From contig JAKJXP020000118.1 in assembly GCA_022225965.2 (NCBI GenBank), positions 1-64,000 on the forward strand: a stretch of DNA of 64,000 nt, read 5' to 3'. Below, one piece after another: positions 46,853 through 58,212 of this stretch (its first letter is position 1; each line of letters opens with the position of its first letter). A program made the translations under genes and the position numbers. The notes below the pieces were generated by a model. That model did no database searches. It saw only the letters and a list, made by a program, of their open reading frames with translations, and was not told the origin of the DNA. Origin of the DNA: Diatrype stigma (Eukaryota; Ascomycota; Sordariomycetes; Xylariales; Diatrypaceae).

Positions 46853-48769
46853 TTACATCATACCGCCCATACCTCCCATGCCACCCATACCGCCCATGCC
46901 GCCGCCGCCCATGCCGCCGGCAGGCTTATCTTCATCCGCCTCGACGATCGCCACTTCCGTGGTACCGAGAAGCGAGGCGACTCCGCTGGCATCAACCAGA
47001 CCCGTCCGGACGACCTTGAGGGGGTCAAGGATACCAGCCTGGATCATATCGACGTACTCGCCCTTGGCGCTGTCGAAGCCCTTGTTGAAGTCGCTGCCGA
47101 ACTCATCGACGAGCTTGCCGACAACAACGGAACCCTCCAGACCGGCGTTCTCGATAATAGTCCGTGCAGGCCGAGTAATGGCGTTCTTAACGATGCTGAC
47201 ACCGAGCTGCTGGTCGAAGTTGGCAGACTTGACGTCCTTCAGCGCTTGGCTCGAAGCCTTCAGGAGAGCGGTACCACCACCGGGCAGGATACCCTCCTCA
47301 ACGGCAGCGCGGGTGGCGTTCAGAGCATCGACAAATCGGTCCTTCTTCTCACCGACCTCGACCTCCGAAGAGCCACCAACCTTGATGACAGCGACACCAC
47401 CAGAGAGCTTAGCAAGTCGCTCCTGGAGCTTCTCCTTCTCGTAATCGGAGGTGGTGGGATCGGCCATGACACCTCGGATCTGCTCACATCGCTGCGCAAT
47501 AGCATCCTTGCTACCCTCGCCGTTGAGAATAATGGTATCCTCCTTGGTAATGGTGATAGAACCGGTGGAGCCGAGCAGGTCAGGAGTGGCCTTCTCAAGT
47601 TTGATATCAAGCTCATCCGTGAAGACGGTACCGTTGGTCAGAACAGCGATATCGCCGAGGATAGACTTGCGGTTGTCGCCAAAGCCAGGAGCCTTGACAG
47701 CGGCGACCTGGAGCTGACCTCGGAGCTTGTTGAGAATGCAGACAGCCAGGGCCTCGCCATCAATGTCCTCGGCAATGATGACAAGAGGCCGTCGCTGCTG
47801 GGTCGAGGCCTCGAGGGCGGGGATGATGTCCTGGACGGCAGAGATCTTCTTCTCGGAGAGCAGGATCAGGGGCTTCTCAAACTCAACCTTCTGAGACTTG
47901 GCATCGGTAATGAAGTAGGGCGAGACGAAGCCACGGTCGAAACGCATGCCCTCCGTAACCTCCAGCTCGTCGTTCAGGGTCTTGCCCTCCTTGACTGTGA
48001 TGACACCCTCCTTGCCAACCTTCTCCATAGCGTTGGCGATCAGCTTTCCAATGTGGGTATCTCCATTGGCACTGATGGTGGCGACCTGAGCAACTTCCTC
48101 GCTCGTCGTGATGTCCCGCTTGTTCTTTTGTAGGTACTCAACAACAGCCTCGACAGCGGCCTGCGTACCACGTCGCAGGTCCATAGGGTTGCAACCGGCG
48201 GCGACATTTTTAACCGTCTCGGAAAAGATGGCCCGAGCGAGGACGGTGGCGCTGGTCGTGCCATCACCAGCAGACTCGTTCGTTTTCGATGCGACGTCCT
48301 GTACTAATCTGGCACCGAGGTTCTCGAACTTGTCCTTGAGGCTAATGGCCTTAGCGACAGTAACACCATCTGGATCTTGTTAGCCATTCTGCCAGAATGG
48401 AATGCGCAATTGGATATGGGAGGTGGCACATACCTTTGGTGATCTTCGGCGAGCCATAACTTGACTCGATCAAGACGTTTCGTCCCTTGGGGCCAAGGGT
48501 TGTGGCAACAGCTTTCGCAAGCGTCTCAACACCGGCTAGCAGAGCAGCTCTGCCCTCAACGCCGAATTTCAGCTCCTAATGGAGATAAGTCAGACGGTAT
48601 GTTCAAATCAAGGCACAGGAAGTAAGCATAGAAAGACATTGGCAAGGCATTGACTCACCTTGTGGGCGAACCGAAGCTGTTGTGAGAGGCCGGCACCAGC
48701 CCGGTACTTGGCGGAGGCAGCATTGGACAGGACCGAAGCCCTCGCCCGGGATGATAGTGCGCGCTGCAT
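46853..48769 (-). CDS. HSP60: HSP60, mitochondrial chaperonin (GroEL family)
   Basis: Matrix chaperonin forming the folding ring that works with Hsp10 on imported proteins. Three exons: 48769-48659, 48575-48434 and 48369-46853; 589 aa. Exon 1 encodes a Ser/Ala/Arg-rich mitochondrial presequence ending near QQLRFAHK. Mature features: [35 protein letters not shown] (Asp of the ATPase site at about residue 120), [16 protein letters not shown], and a C-terminal GGM repeat tail ending GGMM, typical of class I chaperonins. Codon use is strongly biased, as expected for an abundant protein. This bias also leaves a long spurious open frame on the opposite strand. An imperfect heat-shock element lies about 170 bp upstream. 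Confidence 0.98.
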
Positions 48770-49633
48770 TATGATGTGTATGGGTGCAGAGGAAGAAGCA
48801 GGAAGACGGGGGAGTTCCGCCACGGAAAGAAGAGACAATGGCAATGGGAAAGAGAGACCGGAGAACTTCTGCTGTGGGAGAAGAGGAATGAAAATTTGGG
48901 AGGGGAAAGTCTGGTTATTAATGACTTTGGAAGTTGAAGCTCTAGAAAATTTGGTTGTCACGGAGCCGTCGGTCGACAGCCGAGGCAGTGGCGGCTAAGC
49001 CAGTTATGGCATAGCGCCTCTGGGTACCCCACCACTTAGAAAATCATAGAACATCAAGCACCGAAGCACCGGAGTCTCGAACACTTGGTGTGCTGGTGGT
49101 GTTCTGATTGGCTCGTTGGTAGGTCGGGGTTCCTTTGGTCCTTGGTGAAGCTGAATCATCATGACCGTTACCTACCTAGGTACTTACACCTACATACCTC
49201 CTACTCACACCCTTTCGGTTCTCTACTATGTAGATACCTAGTCTAGGTATTGTATGCATAACCAGGGAATAGGACATTCCGAACATGTTGTTCAATTACT
49301 GTATGTGTGCAGCAGTATTATGGTCCATTCCTATGTCCGTATCCCAAATGCAGGTCTACATGGCATGGTGAAAGGGAATATTGTGCTGATAAATCAATGT
49401 CTCAGAACCAATTGTGAGGCAAAGGTCATAAGGGACTGTATGTAGTTGATTTAAACCCGAACTCTGTCCTAACGCCGTCCTGCTTGATACCTAAACACAT
49501 AAAGGCAGTCAAGTCATATTCTCATGAATTGAATGTTAAATATTTTCTATATTCAGGTAAACAAAACTCAACCTGTTTCGTTAGAGATTCGTTCGCCAGA
49601 GGTTTTCACACTATCGATACACAAATAGACAAC
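48770..49633. promoter_or_regulatory. Divergent promoter region, HSP60 / short-chain dehydrogenase
   Basis: An 864-bp spacer between two outward-facing starts. The HSP60 side has purine-rich leader sequence and an imperfect heat-shock element (48940-48952). The middle has CCTACCTAGGTA-type words; the dehydrogenase side is AT-rich. No gene recognised. Confidence 0.55.
48940..48952. promoter_or_regulatory. Imperfect heat-shock element upstream of HSP60
   Basis: The site reads CTC-ta-GAA-aa-TTT, matching seven of nine positions of the Hsf1 consensus TTC-nn-GAA-nn-TTC, about 170 bp upstream of the HSP60 start codon. Heat induction of HSP60 through Hsf1 is well established in fungi; use of this particular site is inference. 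Confidence 0.4.
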
Positions 49634-50782
49634 ATGGCCAGTATAGCGAAGACCATCGTAGCAACCGGTGGCTCGTCCGGTGTTGTAAGTAAACACCATA
49701 ACGTCACGAGACTTGATATATCGCCTTCACCCACAAGGAACCCTTACTCAAACCACTCTCATAGGGATTCGAGGCGCTGAAACAGCTCCTGGCCCAAGCC
49801 CAAACCCAACCCTACAAGTTGATCCTAGGCGTCAGGGACCCGCAACGCACCAAGGCAGCCTACGATGAACTGAAGTACGACACCACCAAGCACGACTTGA
49901 CTTTCCTTCCCCTTGAACTCTCCAACTTGCAAAATGTCAAGACATTCGCACAGCAGACACTCCAGGCCCTTGGCGAGACCAAGATCGATTACCTGTTCCT
50001 GAATGCTGGTATGTTCAAGCGTGCTCAGGGCCCGGGTCCCCATGGCTCGAAATGGTCCGAGACGTATGTCGTCAATCACTTGTGTAAGTGCTCTCCCCCC
50101 CTCCCCCAACCACACGAGTGAGTTCTGTGAAAGAGGCTAAAGTCGCAACTAGCCCAACACTACTTGATTCATCTGCTCCGGGAGAAGCTCGAGGCATCGA
50201 GGTCCCGGATCGTGGTTGTATCCTCAGGGGCCGTCCAGGCCATTAAGGACCCTAGTAAGTCCAGGTTCCTCAACACTGCAGTTCAACCTACCTAATGCAT
50301 CACACAGGCATCCTAGAAGGGATCATCAAAGCCGACTCCACGGCTGGCTTCGAACTCTACCAAGCGTCAAAGTTTATTCAGCTCTTAGGTGCTCAATGGT
50401 GGAAGCGTCAGCTACGAGGTACCTGTCAAGTCGTTGCTGTCTCGCCGGGCCTGATCCCGCAGACTGGCCTCGGGAGATACGGCGACGTGAAGCTAGATAT
50501 GAGCATGACCGATGCCAAGACTGTTCCCGAAGGTATGAAGCCAAATCCATGTTCATTCAAGGTCCGAAACGCCCGCTGACTGGTCCTTTTGCAGGTGGCG
50601 CGAGCCTTTTGAGAGCGTTCACACGGGACGACTTCCCTGAGGACCCCCAGCGTATCTTCCTGACGAGCTGGGGCGAGTGGTGGCCCACAAGCGTCTACGC
50701 CCCGGCTTTGGACGAACAACTGCAGGACAAGTGGTCTCCAAGCAAAGATGAGATCGAAAAGGAAGAAGGCATAACTGCCTGA
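49634..50782 (+). CDS. Short-chain dehydrogenase/reductase (SDR), NAD(P)-dependent
   Basis: Five exons: 49634-49684, 49765-50083, 50153-50254, 50308-50532 and 50595-50782; 294 aa, all junctions in phase. Seen: the Rossmann glycine motif TGGSSGVG (residues 11-18, formed across the first splice), LGVRDP at the second strand, NAG at about 97-99, and the catalytic YQASK (about Y175, K179). A conserved VVSSGAVQ serine segment precedes it. The C-terminal region (FLTSWGEWWPTSVYAPALDEQLQDKW) resembles the tail of protochlorophyllide-reductase-like or retinol-dehydrogenase-like fungal SDRs. Substrate unknown. It is the only gene here reading away from HSP60; no cluster partner is evident. Confidence 0.92.
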
Positions 50783-51237
50783 ACCAAGCTCAAGGGCGTA
50801 GTTTGGTGATGGAGTACGCATACGACTTGATTCCATGATCGAACCCACACAGATATCCGCAATTTGAACAACTAGTATTTGACACAAGTGAAAACGTATT
50901 TTTACGGACAATGGTGATCGCATTTTGACCGAGATTCTTGGTATGTTGATATGGAAGATCCGTTGCTGAGATATTCGGCACGCACCTTCATCGCAATGCA
51001 ACGTAGCCATCCTGACACTAGGTCGAAAAGTTGCTGTTCGATGGGACAACGGCCTTCTACGGCATATCCGTAGTTCTTGTGAAGGTCCAGTGAGACGAGA
51101 GTCCATACTTGAACCCAACTTACAAGAGTCTAGCGATGAGATGGCACGCGGCGTAGGTCCTCCTAGTACCAGCAGCACTGTAGGTAAATCGTAGATCACG
51201 GTTCACCACCACCCAGCGCCATCCATCCAACAACCAA
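50783..51237. other. Convergent 3' spacer
   Basis: About 450 bp between the SDR stop and the stop of the bisphosphate-nucleotidase-like gene on the other strand. No gene; presumably both 3' UTRs. Confidence 0.5.
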
Positions 51238-52425
51238 TCAATCAGCAAGCGGCAGCAGCAGCTCCTCCTCCCTCCCAGCCTCGCGGATCGCCTCGCGCAG
51301 GGCCCCCAGCACCTCGGCGTGGCGGCCGGCCGGCGCGGCCACGAATCCGTAGTTGGCGTCGAGCGTGCGGCCGGCGGCGAGGTCGATGTCGCGGCCGTCG
51401 ACGTCGGTGACGCGGCCGCCGACCTCCTCGAACAGCAGCATCGCCCCGGCGTGGTCCCACGCCTTGGCGCGCCGCCCCCGCCGCACGTACGCCCAGTACG
51501 TCGTGTTGGCCAAGCCCAGCCCCAGCACCGCCCACCGCACCACCCACGGCAGCAGGTTGCACCCGGGGAACGCCATGCCCAGCCGCGCCGCCGCCGCCGC
51601 GTGCACGTCCTCCAGGCCCGACGCCAGCGCGTCCCTGCTGGTGACGGACCGCAGCTCCGTCGTGGCCGCTTCCTCGGCAGCGGCGGCGTGCCGGGGTATC
51701 GTCCGCACGGCGGCGGCGGTCTCGCCGTCGTCTCCCAGAGGCCGGACGTGCGTCCCGTGCCCGCGCACCGCGAAGACGATGCAGCCGCCCCGATCGCCGC
51801 GCGGGTCGAGCGAGCCGTCCAGGACGGGCGCCTCGGCGTCCGGTGCCAGGTTCGGGCACCCCACGGCGCCGAGGACCTGCCTCCCGTCCCCGTCGAGCAG
51901 CGCGATGTTGGTGGCGTACAGCTGGCCGCGCACGAAGTTCTGCGTCCCGTCGATGGGGTCGAAGACCCAGACGCGGCCGGACCCGCCGCCCCCTCCCCTC
52001 CCAGGCACGCCGGAGCCGCACCAGTCGATCATCGCGCAGGCCTGGTCGGGCGACTCGGGGATCTGGCATCCGCGCCGCGCCGTGCCGTTGCTTTTGCTGT
52101 TCACCGTTTTCGTGTCGTCATCATCGCCGCCGCCGGCTTTGGTCTGCTGCTGACGGAGGTGGTCCCAGACGCGCGCGAGCAGGGCGGGGTTGGCCCGCAG
52201 CTCGGCGGCCGACTCCTCGCCCACGAACCGGTCGCCGGGGAAGGCGGCGTGGAAGGTGGCGGTCAGCAGCGCCTGGATCGCGAAGTCGGCGATCGTCACG
52301 GGGCTGAGGTCGTCCTTCGCGAGGGTGCCGAGGTCCGCCTCGGCGAGGACCGATCGGCTGATCCCGGCGGCATTCTGGAGCGCCCCGAAGGCGACCTCCA
52401 GCTCGTGGGCATATGGTGAGTCCAT
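51238..52425 (-). CDS. 3'(2'),5'-bisphosphate nucleotidase / inositol-monophosphatase-family protein
   Basis: Mg-dependent, lithium-sensitive-type phosphatase, probably hydrolysing 3'-phosphoadenosine 5'-phosphate as yeast Hal2/Met22 does in sulfate assimilation. Single exon, 395 aa, ATG at 52425. Metal-site motifs in order: DLSPVTIAD (about 39-47), GEES (69-72), [10 protein letters not shown] (from about 155; D156, D159) and AWDHAG (322-327). Two unusual features are a Gly/Asp-rich insert (about 97-120) and a Gly run (143-150) before the second metal motif. The whole gene is very GC-rich and produces long spurious frames on the opposite strand. A related inositol-monophosphatase activity cannot be excluded from motifs alone. 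Confidence 0.9.
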   Translation of the reverse strand: MDSPYAHELEVAFGALQNAAGISRSVLAEADLGTLAKDDLSPVTIADFAIQALLTATFHAAFPGDRFVGEESAAELRANPALLARVWDHLRQQQTKAGGGDDDDTKTVNSKSNGTARRGCQIPESPDQACAMIDWCGSGVPGRGGGGGSGRVWVFDPIDGTQNFVRGQLYATNIALLDGDGRQVLGAVGCPNLAPDAEAPVLDGSLDPRGDRGGCIVFAVRGHGTHVRPLGDDGETAAAVRTIPRHAAAAEEAATTELRSVTSRDALASGLEDVHAAAAARLGMAFPGCNLLPWVVRWAVLGLGLANTTYWAYVRRGRRAKAWDHAGAMLLFEEVGGRVTDVDGRDIDLAAGRTLDANYGFVAAPAGRHAEVLGALREAIREAGREEELLLPLAD

Positions 52426-55400
52426 TGCCTGCCACTTTCTGTGTCGCTGGATTCCTCGCTGAACTTGCAGATGCTACGGTAGTATTTGATATCGAAGGAA
52501 AAAAAAAAAAAAAAAAAAAAAACAAAAACAAAAACAAACAAACAAAAGAAAAAAAAGAAGTGTCAGGTAAAATCTCGAAGTATGCGTAACTGCATATAAT
52601 ATGGACCGGTAATTCCGGACCGCACGCAGTTCCTTTCCACGTTAAGTGCATATTCTGGGCGTTCAACAAATGCCAGGTTTATTGTCTACCTACTTTTCTA
52701 TGCACCGAACTTGATAACTTTCTAGTACTGCCTCCAGGGATTGTAACTGCTTATAGACGTTTTTCAAACTGACCAGTAGTCCTTTCTCGAGTGTCTGGTG
52801 CCGCCGTGTATTAGTCTGATCTATTTCTGTATAGAAGAGAAAACCCCCGAGGTAGGAAAAAGCTTTATGAGTGTTACGCCACCCCCTTTTTCTTCTTTAG
52901 GGTGTATATCGCCAAATGGGATATCGTAGGTCTCAAATACGATGGTTGTTGCATCTTTATACATATACCTTCACTACCCATCAAAGATGATCATTGCTCA
53001 GAGTCTAAGCTGGAATGCAGATTCAGGTAGGGGTGCGAACGATCTCAAATGGTATTATCGGTAGGGTGTACTATTCCATATTTGTTGATTCAGGGCGTGA
53101 TGAGTGTCTAAATTGGAGTAGCTCCGACAGATGTCAATGAAGATGTCATACATGGTCTTCCTCAACCTCAACTAAATGTTGTCTGCGTGGTGCGGATTTT
53201 AATATACTATTTTGCATGACGAAACCTTGCTGACAAGTTGTGTCATGGTCTTGATATTGACGCTATAGATGGTTTCAGATATTGACCCCCGCTCAGTTCG
53301 GCGTGGTGTGCGTATGTCCCGGCACTGAACAGGATTCGTTGCAAGATCAACTGGCTAAGGATCCTTGGACAACTATGTACAAAGCATCCCAAGCTGGCTC
53401 GACAAGATAAGAATCCATCTGTAGCAGCGACATATCTATGGGATCAAGCCACCTTGAGGCATGGTGAATATCCCACTCGATAGTAATCGAGACATCTATA
53501 AAGTCTTGCTATCATTTACACATATGTAGAAGTGATCCATAGCGTAGGTATATGATTAAGGTTGAGCTAGATCAGATGGAATAAGCGTCAAGGTCCTTGA
53601 AAACCTCTTGACAAGAGTTGTATATCCAATGAACGAATATCGACCGAGAACAACAAAAGGCACTATTATGGGCTTGCATAGTGGTCACTGTTTACTGATT
53701 GGATTAAGCAGTTGAGCCTGTGGCGGGTATCCTGGCCACAACTTCCGATCAGGGGGGGCATGCGATGGGTGTTCACCAATGTAGGTAGGTAGTAGGTATT
53801 AGAGAAAACCTGGGCCTGTGCAACGCAACATTGCCTACTCCATGCCATTGTGGCACCACATCAGATGCGGAACCTACCACTCATGCTCTTCTTGATCTAT
53901 ACGTCATATTCATCTAGGTATCTGCTTGTTAGTCCGAGGTCCCCTGCCAGCAACCAACAATAGAAGCACCCACAACCTCCGCCTATACGAAGTGGTCTTA
54001 GATGTCTGTCTTTTCCCCGACCCTCTTTACTCGCCTATGTAAGTAGGTACCGTACCTCCGTAGTTTGTCCAGACCCGTTCATATCCTAAAATGGTACCCC
54101 GAAAGAACATAATGATGGCTCATCGGGACGTTCTTGATCTCCTTCATTTGGCACGAAAACAGGGAATCTATATGAGGAATAATGAAGGCTGATGTGGCGC
54201 GCCTGTGAGAACTATAATGTAATTGACGATTATCCTCTTCTCGAAAGAGCTGACCGGCATCAATCCCTCCAAACCGATGCTTGCTACCTATGGGTTGCCA
54301 ATCAGACGTGCAGCAGAGAGTTTACAGGGGTGGTATTCTGGCAAGGGGTTGCCATCCTCCAACACTTTGTATATTCAGCTACGTACCCAGGTAGGTAGAC
54401 GTGCGACAAGTCGGGCCCTAAGTTACTAACGCACAAGTGACCAAATCCTGTCAGAATCTGTCATTATCATCTAATTTGACCGTTATACGCATGTAGCTCT
54501 AGGTCATCAGAAAGGTTATTTGGGAGGTTAGGCCATCATGAACCCAGAATCGAATGACGAGTTAGGGTTTGGAATTGCAGTCGGTCCATTCCATTCAGGC
54601 TCAATGGTCAGTGCTTTTTGGCGGATGGGTGCGATGCGACGTAGACAGCTTATGCATGCCGCGGAGACAGCCCTGGAGTAGGCAGGCAGCGGCCATCCAA
54701 TACTGGGCACAGCAGCTCCAAACTCTAAGTCGAGCAAAGATCCGTGTTCAATCCATGGATGTTGGGCCTTGCTTGACACCTGCAGATGTATCACTATCAC
54801 TCCCCGTGCGGGTCTATCTTAGTGCAATGTCGGTTTCCACCATCTTGATACCTAAATATGTAGGTGGTAGGTAGGTATTATAATGATTGTCCCTCGCCTG
54901 AATGCTCTTCACCGGTAGACTGAACCCAAACCCTTCTACCGTAGCTCTGTCAGTTTAGGGTGTTCCAGTTGCTTACGTTGTCCACGAGAAGATCCGGGGT
55001 TGGCGGGTCCGTTTAGCACTGCCCAATGCCCATGGGGTTAGTGGCGACGGATGTCGACCCACCTATTTCCTGGGGAAGCGGGGTTAGCGCCTTCTAGCGA
55101 GCAAGACCCCTGGATTAGGGAACTGGCAGACTTCCGTCCTGGTTGTATGTAGAGGGCTTCAGATATACAAAGCTGCCGTAGGTATCGTGAATCATGTCGA
55201 GTTGGATGTCGTCGAGACGGGAAGCAGAGCCTCATTATTGAGTACCTAGGTAGCATAATGCTCCTTCTATTGATATGGTCTTCTGGGGTGTTGTGTGGTA
55301 GGTCTTCGAATCCTCCGGTGAAACCACAAGCCCAACTTATATGAGCCAAACCTCTCTACCTACTTGCATGGGTACCTCTCATGGGTACCTCCGTCGAATC

Positions 55401-56220
55401 AACTCAAGACCACGCATACACATGGAAGGTGGAAGGGGCAGCACGACCAATGGCAAGTGCGATGCACCGTGAACAGTATTTAAACGGGCTCCGGAACTGC
55501 AGGTGGTTGTAACCTGACTCCAGGCAGAACAACAATGATCACCCCCCTAATACAACCCTCTCTTCTATGGATACTTGCATTTGGGGAACAGGAAATACAA
55601 TACGATTTACGTGTGACCAACCCCTGCCCCGTGCTTGCTGCGCCAGGCGAAGATCTAGACTGTTGGAGCATTGCCTTCTTTCCACCTTAGGTGCGTATAC
55701 CTGGTTATAGTACCTCCCAACATGAAGGCCTAGTGGCTGGGGTGTGCTTATTTCTTATTGATGCACACGTTATTCCGTCCTCTATTGGCCTACCCCGCTT
55801 CCTCTACGTATCTTGCTACATGGGTGGTGTGACAGCTGATGTATAAGTGAACCTTAAGGTGGTATTGGACTTGCCCGCCCCTTTTAAGGCTCCCGCACCC
55901 TCTCATCCAGCGGCTGGAATTGGTTTCCTCTTGTGCAACTTTCATCAACCACATCAAGAAAACTCTCCCATATCGCTGCCCAACATCTTCAAGAGAGATA
56001 CCTCTTGCAGTTAGAGACTATCAGAGAAGTCACTCGTCAGATCCTGGTATAGTAAACCCTTCTAGATACATCCAGGCACTGTTCTTCTTCTTATACTGTA
56101 CTAACACAAGCATGCTAGTAGCAACAACTCGCGGGAAAAGCGTACAATAGGCCCTCTACCCCACTACCTACCACCCTATCTTAGCATCTGCAGTCCTATA
56201 AGTCAAAACAAGCCGCCAAC
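52426..56220. other. 3.8 kb gene-poor block
   Basis: Apart from the poly(dA:dT) promoter tract at its left end and a pyrimidine-rich leader-like stretch before 56221, nothing here can be called. Frames are short (about 100 codons at most) and dispersed. ACCTAC/TAGGTA words recur near 53780, 54390, 54870 and 55350. Confidence 0.5.
52499..52522. promoter_or_regulatory. Poly(dA:dT) tract upstream of the nucleotidase gene
   Basis: Twenty-four consecutive A (T on the coding strand), continuing into AAAAAC units to about 52555, lie 74-130 bp upstream of the start codon. Such tracts exclude nucleosomes and are common at fungal promoters; use here is inferred from position. Confidence 0.5.
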
Positions 56221-56556
56221 ATGCCCGTCCGCATTCCCAAAGCCAGACCGACGGAGATCGCCACCTTCGGCGCCGCTGGTGTCGGCTGCTTCGCACCCTT
56301 CTACTTCATGATGCCGGGCGCCGAGGAGCGGATGGCACACCAGACGGCCGTGTGGGCGCCGCGGTGGGAGCGCAACATCTCACACTTCGCGTCGCCGGCT
56401 GAGCGCATCGCCCAGCGCATCGAGCCTCCCGTCCATCGCACCGTTCAGCGTATCGACAACAGGCTGCCCCTGGAGCGGGCCGCACTGAACGTCGACAGGC
56501 GGATCAAGTACGGACTCGAAAAGTTCGAGAAGTTCAACACCAACGGCAAGAATTGA
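56221..56556 (+). CDS. Hypothetical small protein with one predicted membrane segment, 111 aa
   Basis: Single exon with ATG directly preceded by an A/C-rich leader (GCCGCCAAC before ATG) and a TGA stop at 56554. A basic N-terminus (VRIPKARP) is followed by one hydrophobic segment (about residues 14-31, ATFGAAGVGCFAPFYFMM). The C-terminal two thirds is amphipathic with a repeated RI/R-rich pattern (AERIAQRIEPPVHRTVQRID). GC-biased codons and the leader suggest a real gene. The layout, with a short basic N-terminus, one membrane span and a helical tail, recalls small mitochondrial inner-membrane proteins, but I do not recognise a family and claim no function. Confidence 0.65.
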   Translation: MPVRIPKARPTEIATFGAAGVGCFAPFYFMMPGAEERMAHQTAVWAPRWERNISHFASPAERIAQRIEPPVHRTVQRIDNRLPLERAALNVDRRIKYGLEKFEKFNTNGKN

Positions 56557-58212
56557 CAATATCACCTATACCCAATAAAAGAATAAATTAAAAAAAGATA
56601 TGAAATCGTACTATTGAAGTTGAGTGAGAGCTGGTAGGTGAACGGCGCTAGGATGACCGGATGGATCGATCGATGTTGATGTTATGAATGAAAGAGAATG
56701 CACGGATTGGAGTTGGGTTGGGAGATACGACTTACCTATCATTCTACGGGAACTGGGACGAAAGCTTTGATACCTCACATTCAACTTGTTCACATGGCAG
56801 GCACCCTTCATGTACAAGAGAATCATGCATACGTTGGCATGACAGTGTCAGCTTATACAGTATGCATAACACAGCTTCAAAACAAGGAGCTGATAACAAC
56901 TTGATGTTGTGACAGAGTGACAGATCGTGATGTTCGCAATTGAAACTGGAGAGCTACACCTGAAACAACCCTATATGTTCTGGTCGCCTCCATATGACAA
57001 TCCTCCAACAGATCGACTTACAGAAAGACGGTTCATCAAAACATGTAATTTTATTAAATATCGATCTTGTGTGTTCAAGCAACGTAAGCTGCACGGGAAC
57101 ATATTTTTGACGCTTCATTAGTTGGACAATGTTGAGCAGCAACTCAGAACTTAGTCTCTATCAGTTACACAGCCGATATCATGCATCGAAAAATACAGGA
57201 AGTGTTGATTATGCAATCTCGATAAGAGTCCGTCTGTTTAGTCCGTCATCTCTTGTTCAAGTTGTACCATTGGAGAGCATCTCGAAATGGGCCGAAACAT
57301 TGGTGATGCTCCAGGGAACGCATCGAAACCTACTGAGGTTGTGAGAGATTCCGCATCTTGCGAGCTAGATGATGCTATCTGAGCTCAGACGAAGGAGCTA
57401 AGTGGGTTGAAATTGCATGCCCATAGCGACGATCGCCTGGAATTACGGCGCATATCATCCCACCAACGTTGACTTGGCGAATCGGCAATGACCACTAGTT
57501 ACCGCGAATGACGGGCTCCTCCTACATACTGCTCCAGTCCCTTGTCACCACGAAATGACTTGACTGGAAGCTGAACCACCCGCGAGCGATAGCGGTTGCC
57601 CCTCAAGAAGCAGGTGTCCGAATGTGACGATGAGTCCATGTAGCGGTGTGTATTTCGCACACAAATTGGTACGACGATAGAGCCGTCAAGAAGTCAAGCA
57701 GCGAAGGACTCAAGCTCTTGGACATGAAAAGCCTTGGCAACCCCATGGGGAAAGTGGCGTTCCCCCACTTCGTTCCCGCTTCCGCTTCCGCTTCCACTTC
57801 CACTTCCACGGGGACGCTTATTTGGCGTCCGCAAGTTTGCAATCAAGCCGAGGTTGCCCCCGCCTGCTACTCCCGCGAGAGAGGCTTCGTGCTGATAGTG
57901 ACGAATGCGACTTAAGCTATCGCTCGCCACGAACATCAAAGCAATCCCACAATTTGACAACCCTAAGCTTTGAGGAAGAACGATGATGCGTGGAGAAACT
58001 GGACCGCCAGCGAAGCCCAACCTTGGCCATCGCTTAAGCTTCTGACTTAAGCGATGAGGGGATCTTAGGGCCATTCGGGTTAGATGCGACCGGTTGCGCC
58101 GTTGGTGGAGTCCTTCCAGACCGAATAAATGCATTCGCAATGCCCAGATGCATGCCGCGTCGGAATGTAGAAGATCATTGGTTTCAAGGTGAAATTGATG
58201 CTATTCGTTGAG
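56557..58212. other. Intergenic region upstream of the glycosidase
   Basis: No gene supported. Holds a TTCCGC/TTCCAC hexamer microsatellite (about 57772-57808) and a perfect 10-bp inverted repeat with 7-bp loop (58029-58055) about 160 bp before the glycosidase ATG. A 148-codon minus-strand frame (57694-58140) is mostly built on the hexamer repeat and is not convincing. Confidence 0.5.
58029..58055. promoter_or_regulatory. Perfect inverted repeat in the glycosidase promoter
   Basis: ATCGCTTAAG and CTTAAGCGAT, 10 bp each, flank a 7-bp centre. It could bind a dimeric regulator or form a small hairpin. A related CTTAAGC word occurs at about 57911. Functional role is inference. Confidence 0.4.

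Noticed and set aside
46847..48133. 428-codon open frame on the plus strand
   Set aside because: It is exactly antisense to HSP60 and follows from that gene's biased codon use; the product has no recognisable family.
51319..52419. 366-codon plus-strand frame and other long frames over the nucleotidase gene
   Set aside because: Antisense or shifted shadows of a very GC-rich coding region that itself carries all phosphatase motifs on the minus strand.
57694..58140. 148-codon minus-strand frame upstream of the glycosidase
   Set aside because: Much of it is translated hexamer microsatellite; no domain, signal peptide or splice structure.
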